Shown: positions 59,228 through 64,000 of the stretch, in pieces
How the letters are laid out: every line of letters starts with the position of its first letter
Numbering within the stretch: the first letter of the stretch is position 1
Assembly: GCA_001600455.1 (NCBI GenBank)
Contig: BCKC01000006.1
Span: 496,001-560,000 of the forward strand
DNA from: Endocalyx cinctus
Taxonomy: Eukaryota > Ascomycota > Sordariomycetes > Amphisphaeriales > Apiosporaceae
Length of the DNA: 64,000 nt
Reading direction: 5' to 3'
Notes under the pieces: generated by a model
What the model was told of the DNA's origin: nothing
Seen by the model: the letters and a program-made list of their open reading frames with translations, nothing else
Database searches by the model: none
Program-made: the position numbers and the translations under genes

Positions 59228-60799
59228 AATATTTGGAGAGGGTGAAACAAACAAAATGTTAGCGAAGGCAGAGAAAGATTCTTTCCTGGTTGTTATCACG
59301 ACAGAGTTTAGAAAAGAGAGGGTATTAATATTCTACGTCAGCAAAAGCAGTAAGATCTCCATATATTATTTTTAAATATTTTGCCTATATAGCGACAGGG
59401 AGGATAGGGACGCCAAATTTGAATTATTTTCTTAATGTCTTAAGTTAGACCCGTAGACCCTTAGTTCATTTGGAATTGGGGCGGTGAATCAGGGCGGAAT
59501 TCGCAAAAGTAAATAAATCAATAGGTAATTGCATCATCCCGCTGATGGCAGGTCACATCAAAAATTACCTAGGTAAGGGTCATGCGATATCTCGAAATCC
59601 TTTTTTCCATCCTAATTCCAAACCCGTAGCGTAAAACAGAGACGAAAGAAGAATCGATAGAGTGAAATGGTAGTGGACGTTTGCTAGATCTAGGCCAGAT
59701 CTTCTTGACTCAGCTTACAGAGTGAGAATAGGTAAATAGATAAAAAAGTGATACTCCCGAAGTTGGAAGAATTTACTCCGTACCGAAGTTACTAAAATAT
59801 TAGTTCACGGAAGGATCTTAAACCTGGTCGTCAACTTGAAAATAGCAACAAAAAAAAAAACCTATTTTCCTCTCTTCTACAGAGTACATAAATACATAAA
59901 AGTTACTAAGCGCTAAATTTCATATTTCTGAGGGAATGGAGAATGTAATAAAAATGCTTATTTTATATTTATCCAAAGGAAACTTCAACAACAACAACAA
60001 CAAAAAAAGAAGTTCAATATAGTTTGAAGTAGGTTGACTGATGCATAAGTGTTTTACTTCCAAAGCATATATACCGGTCCACGGGTACTATATTCACTAT
60101 TCACCATATTTTACACTATATTACTGCTGACAAGTTTACAATAGGGTTATTACCTACCTAGGTACTTAGGCAGCTAGGGTCCCTACTCAAGTAATTCATA
60201 GGTACTTTAAGTACTCAAGTTAATACATTTAGGTACTTAATTAGGTACCGAAGTAAGGTTTGTGATGTAACCATATACCTTTACACTAGATTTACTACTC
60301 ATTCAGCTTGGATCTTCAGGGGGCGATTTACGCCTATTTTCAGGGTCTGATTGGCGGCTTCAGGGTCCGATCGGCAGCTAATCAAGTATAACTTATAAAC
60401 CTCACTATTTTCAAGGCAAAAAAAAAAACAAAAAGTCTCACTGTCTTTAAATTTTAGCCACGCATTTAGTTCAGCGCTCCTTACTACCATCTCATACTAG
60501 GTGAAATCATAAAAAACTGTATCCATTAAAGAAACGAAATATCAACTGAATTTATATATTTATCTATTTCTTCCTCCCCCCCTTGAATCCTTTGTTGTTT
60601 ATATTCTCTCTTTCTCTTATTACCTTCGTCGTTGTCTTTTTTTTCTGTTTTTCAACACTCATGTCTTCTGCTTTTGCTACCCAATTTTATATCGCTAGAT
60701 TTGTCGTACCTTGACTACATACGTATCCAATACTCCACAGCTGAATCCGTCGCAACGTCTGCCCCATCGTGACAGCTCTCTTCGAGAAATCCAAGAATC
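59228..60799. other. Divergent intergenic region, ERG27 and small membrane protein
   Basis: 1.57 kb shared upstream region. It contains a (CAA)n tract at 59988-60003, a cluster of TAGGTACTTA/TAATTCATAGG motifs at 60150-60260, and T-rich leader sequence at 60560-60660. No supported gene. Confidence 0.55.
60150..60260. repeat. Cluster of TAGGTACTTA-like motifs
   Basis: At least five copies of CTAGGTACTT / TAGGTACTTA / TTAAGTACT in about 110 bp. Similar clusters occur at 9330-9345, 9737-9800, 40966-41000, 47020-47115 and 49599-49622, each upstream of or close to a housekeeping gene. Confidence 0.6.
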
Positions 60800-61225
60800 A
60801 TGACTTCCCAGCTCACATCAGGCTGGGGACTAGAAATGCTCCATCCTGTCAACGTATTACCAGCCGGTGTTTGGAATGTCGTCACTTGGATCGCCTTTTG
60901 TTTTGTAGGCTTATATCTGTCTGCCTAACTAAACTTGGAATCGTCAAAGAACTAACCCATTGCTTCTATTGGCTCGCAGAAACTGATCAGCATTGCTTTT
61001 GTCATCCCCGTCATCGGCTTGATCTTATTCGATCTCGGTTGGTCACTTTGGTCCATGTATAGGCCAAAAGCTCGTCAACCCGCTCGGTCTAACCTAAGCC
61101 CTAATGTCAAGAGGGCGTCTGAACGTGCCTCACGGACCAAAGGCACGGACGTCTCCTCCTCCGCTACTCTAAGCCTGCCTGCGAACCAAAAGCGGATGGG
61201 TTACTCCGCGCCTGCGGATTTATGA
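60800..61225 (+). CDS. Small membrane protein, function unknown
   Basis: Exons 60800-60904 and 60980-61225 give 116 residues, with a 75-bp intron (GTAGGC..GCAG). The N-terminal half has two hydrophobic segments: VLPAGVWNVVTWIAFCFV before the intron and ISIAFVIPVIGLILFDLGW after it, closely spaced. A basic, Ser/Pro-rich tail follows (MYRPKARQPARSN... ending YSAPADL). This is typical of a small ER or vacuole membrane adaptor, but I do not recognise the family. GTAGGC is a weak donor; both exons read through in the same frame only if it is used. The gene is divergent from ERG27. Confidence 0.7.
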
Positions 61226-61340
61226 GGATAGTCTACGCACATGCGAGATTATGGGCTTTAGGACAGACATTAGTCTTATCTGTACCAAGAACTACATAAG
61301 CTACTTATCATTTGATCTTTTCGACTAAGCAATATGACAT

Positions 61341-62520
61341 CTACGATATAGCCTTGATAAGATCACCCGTCACCCCCATCGCCGTTACTTCACCACCGGC
61401 ACCGGCACCCTGAATAATCAAGGGGTTGCTACCGTATCGCTTGGTGTAGAAGCTGATGATGTTGTCGCTTCCCTTAAGTGCCGCAATTGGGTGAGACTTG
61501 TCAAACATCTCGAGTCCAACCTTGACTGCCTTGGTAGCCATATCGATACTTCCCACAAATCTCACTACTTTTCCTTGCTTTTGCGCTTCAGCCTTCGTTT
61601 CTTCCATTTGCGAATCAAACTGAGGCAGTTTCTCCAAGAATTCATCTCCGCTGGACACAGATTCCAACTCTTTTGGAATCAAGCTCTGCACCGGGAAAGA
61701 AGTAGGCGACTCAACCGGAAGACCGGCCAGACGAGCGAGAATGGTCAACTTTCTAGCAACATCGAGACCGTTCAGATCGTCTCGCGGGTCGGGCTCGGTA
61801 TAACCGAGTTCCTTTGCTTTCTTCACTTCAGCAGACCATTTACCACCGGAGCCTTCGACGGGAGCGAAGGAGTTGAAGAGGAAGGACATGGTTCCGCTGA
61901 AAACACCCTCGATCTTGGTCACCTCGTCTCCGGTATCAACTAGATCTTTCAAGGTGGAAATGACGGGAAGACCGGCTCCGACGGAGGACTCGTGGTATAC
62001 TTTAGCTCCCGTGGCGGCGGCAGACGAGAAAATGTCTTGCCACAGCTGGTACGAGCCCGAAAAGGCTTTCTTGTTGGGGGTGACGATGCTAATCCCCTTT
62101 TTCAAGAACTGCGGGTACGCTTCGGCAATATCTTGAGAACTCGTGTTGTCGATGAGGACGGACTTGGCGGGGGGCTGCGATACTAGGAGGTCGGCTAAGT
62201 CGGGCACGCTCAAGGGTACTTGAGTCGAAGCTTCGAGTTGTTGGACGGCATTCTTAAGGTCGATGGGCGAGCCGATGACGGCCTTTTTGCTCGAAGATAT
62301 GTAACAAAGTGAAATGTCAAGGTTGGGTCGACGAGCGGTTAGGGATACAAGCTGATCGTGGAAGCATTTTCCTACCCCTCCAACCCCTATTCATTCCAGA
62401 AAGTAAACAAATAGAGATGTTAATGCAACTTATTTTTACATGGTTATACCTGCAAAGCTTGGATATAAGTAGTCACATACCAATAATGCCAACGCGGATC
62501 TTGTTCACTGTCTGAGCCAT
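61341..62520 (-). CDS. hom6: Homoserine dehydrogenase
   Basis: Exon 1 is 62520-62481 and exon 2 is 62386-61341; the 94-bp intron (GTATGT..AATAG) splits the Gly of GIIGVGGVG. The product is 361 residues, close to the ~359 of yeast Hom6. It reduces aspartate semialdehyde to homoserine for threonine, methionine and isoleucine synthesis. Visible: the Rossmann NAD(P) motif GIIGVGGVGK (about 11-20), VLIDNTSS, GISIVTPNKKAF (nucleotide domain), VSATxKDLVDTGDE-like loop, EGVFSGTMSFLFN, and the catalytic block EPDPRDDLNGLDVARKLTIL with the conserved Asp and Lys. No fused aspartokinase, as expected in fungi. Divergent from the CCDC174-type gene. Confidence 0.94.
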
Positions 62521-62963
62521 TTTTTATTCTTCTTTGATGTTAAATTAACTGCGTAGGAGGATGAGAAAATAATTTGGTAAGTCCTCTTTCTAGAAAATCT
62601 TTAATCATATTTTTCCTCGGCGTGGGGTCAAGACATGATGAAGTATTTTAGTAAGTCCCCTCTATCGGCCGATCGCGGGGCTGGCGGGGCATCAATTCAG
62701 GTACTAGCTAGCCCCGTAATCTAGCCTTAAATTCACTGTGGACCTCAGCTATTCAATCCTAGTAGCCAGCCTAGCAGCCTAGTTGTAGAGCCTGAACTAC
62801 ACCGCGATCAAAGCTTGAAGGAACATAGTTGATTTCCTTGTATCAGTTTACCTTGACATATATTTTATCCCTTTGCGCATTTGACCTGTAATATTTTCCT
62901 ATCATAATAATAGAACGAAGAGAACCAAACGATATAGAAATAGAAAAGAGAATAACAAGGAAA
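62521..62963. promoter_or_regulatory. Bidirectional upstream region of HOM6 and CCDC174-type gene
   Basis: 443 bp between two divergent ATGs, so it must contain both promoters. It has a GGTACTAGCTAG stretch near 62700 and is C/T-rich in parts. No gene or Gcn4-type TGACTC site was found by eye. Confidence 0.5.
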
Positions 62964-64000
62964 ATGCCGTTACAAGATCCAAATCTATACGGGCAGCGAC
63001 CCTCAAAAAAGCAGAAGAAAGAGATACCGCTATCGAGTTCCATAACGTTTACATCACAACTGACCTCGCTACTGTCGAATCCATCGTCTTCGTCCTCGTC
63101 TACTTCTAAGAAATCATATAATATATCCTCCTCTTCTCCTTACACCGCCGTTACGTCCACCTCTTCCACATCGAGCGGCCGTCCCCGTCCGTCCAAGAAC
63201 AAAAAAGATGATTTATTTTCTGTCAAGACGAAGACGAAACGGAAACACGACGACAAGGACGAAGATGACGACAAGAATAATAGCAAGCTGAAGTTAAAGG
63301 AAACCTTGGGAACCGAAGAGGAGAAACAAAACTTCCAGAAAACGCGTCAAAAGATGGAAGAGAAAGCGCGATTATACGCCGCCATGAAACGAGGGGACTA
63401 CATCGCGAAAGAAGGAGAGACGGGCCCTCTCGTTGACTTCGATAAGAAATGGGCCGAAAAACACCCGGAAGGATCCATGAACGGATACGCGTCATCATCG
63501 TCTAGCGAAGAGGAAGAAGAAGAAGAAGAAGAGGAAATGATGGAGTACAAAGACGAGTTCGGTCGCACCCGTCGGGGCACACGAACGGAGATGCTCCGCG
63601 AGCAACGCCGCGCGCAGCGCAGCGCCCTGGGCGCTACCGAATTAGACTCAATGGCGGCGAAGCCGACGACGGCGCCGGCCAGGCTGATCTACGGGGACGC
63701 GATCCAGAGCGCGGCGTTCGCGGTCTCGACGACGGACGAGACGGCGAAGCGGATGGAGGACCTCGCCGAGCGGAGGGATCGAACGCCGACGCCGCCGGCG
63801 GACGCGCACTTCGACGGCGGCGCCGAGATCCGCACGAAAGGCGTCGGGTTCTACCAGTTTAGCCGCGACGACGCGGCGAGGAGGCAGGAGGAGATGAAGG
63901 GTCTCGAGGCCGAGAGGAGGAATACCGAGCGCGTCAGGGCCGAGAGGGCGGCGGAGAAGGATAAGAGGCGGAGGGAGCTGGAGGAGAGGAGGAAGAGGAT
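62964..64000 (+). CDS. CCDC174-type coiled-coil protein (DUF4078), partial at right edge
   Basis: Open from ATG at 62964 to the window end, 345 complete codons, no intron so far. The N-terminal third is Ser/Lys-rich and disordered. Next come TRQKMEEKARLYAAMKRGDY and GPLVDFDKKWAEKHPEG, then a Ser/Glu tract, EYKDEFGRTRRGTR, and the DUF4078 hallmark DGGAEIRTKGVGFYQFS near codons 287-305, followed by an Arg/Glu-rich coiled coil running off the edge. CCDC174 in animals is a nuclear protein that associates with the exon junction complex and RNA processing; that role in this fungus is inferred. Composition turns markedly GC-rich after about 63600. Confidence 0.87.
   Translation, partial: MPLQDPNLYGQRPSKKQKKEIPLSSSITFTSQLTSLLSNPSSSSSSTSKKSYNISSSSPYTAVTSTSSTSSGRPRPSKNKKDDLFSVKTKTKRKHDDKDEDDDKNNSKLKLKETLGTEEEKQNFQKTRQKMEEKARLYAAMKRGDYIAKEGETGPLVDFDKKWAEKHPEGSMNGYASSSSSEEEEEEEEEEMMEYKDEFGRTRRGTRTEMLREQRRAQRSALGATELDSMAAKPTTAPARLIYGDAIQSAAFAVSTTDETAKRMEDLAERRDRTPTPPADAHFDGGAEIRTKGVGFYQFSRDDAARRQEEMKGLEAERRNTERVRAERAAEKDKRRRELEERRKR

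Overview
The window looks like nuclear DNA of a filamentous ascomycete (Pezizomycotina, probably Sordariomycetes; I cannot name the species). Three things point there. Genes are split by short GT..AG introns, mostly 54-212 bp. The gene families are typical: tyrosinase, GH79 glycosidase, Ure2-type GST, class I hydrophobin, fungal-rhodopsin membrane protein, PDR-type ABC transporter and DHA2 efflux pump. A patch of AT-rich repeats differs almost only by transitions, as repeat-induced point mutation (RIP) leaves behind. I found no tRNA, rRNA, CRISPR array or bacterial-type operon.

Left arm (1-17.6 kb), mostly core genes: the 3' end of a tyrosinase; a 76-residue low-complexity protein; a secreted, probably GPI-anchored GH79 glycoside hydrolase with long poly-Asp inserts; a Ure2-type glutathione S-transferase with a possible mitochondrial leader; an Srp2-like SR splicing factor of six exons; an Mdm1/SNX13-type PXA-RGS-PX sorting nexin; the tRNA m7G46 methyltransferase Trm8; and a second, bacterial-beta-like GST.

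Middle (17.6-41.1 kb), accessory and eroded: gene-poor, AT-richer sequence with an unrecognised membrane-protein frame, a perfect 43-bp palindrome, a rhodopsin-domain protein gene that may be frameshifted, and two 265-bp TG..CA elements. One of these has a 5-bp target duplication, so they are best read as solo LTRs. An AT-rich repeat remnant runs into a PDR ABC transporter that has lost its first nucleotide-binding domain. A decayed UDP-glucose dehydrogenase, an intact DHA2 transporter and a class I hydrophobin follow. This looks like an old accessory locus damaged by transposons.

Right arm (41.1-64 kb), core genes again but widely spaced: a formin-type GBD/FH3 protein without FH1/FH2, a WBP2-like GRAM/PPxY protein, the complex III hinge subunit Qcr6, an SLC49-like MFS transporter, the ergosterol 3-ketoreductase Erg27, a small two-segment membrane protein, homoserine dehydrogenase, and the start of a CCDC174-type DUF4078 protein cut by the window edge. 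ERG27/small-membrane-protein and HOM6/CCDC174 are divergent pairs that share upstream regions.

I see no clear undescribed multi-gene system. The best leads are the poly-acidic GH79, the possible dual-targeted GST, the long intron in the SR-protein gene, the stop-codon gradient next to the LTR-like repeats, and a short TAGGTACTTA-like motif that clusters upstream of housekeeping genes.
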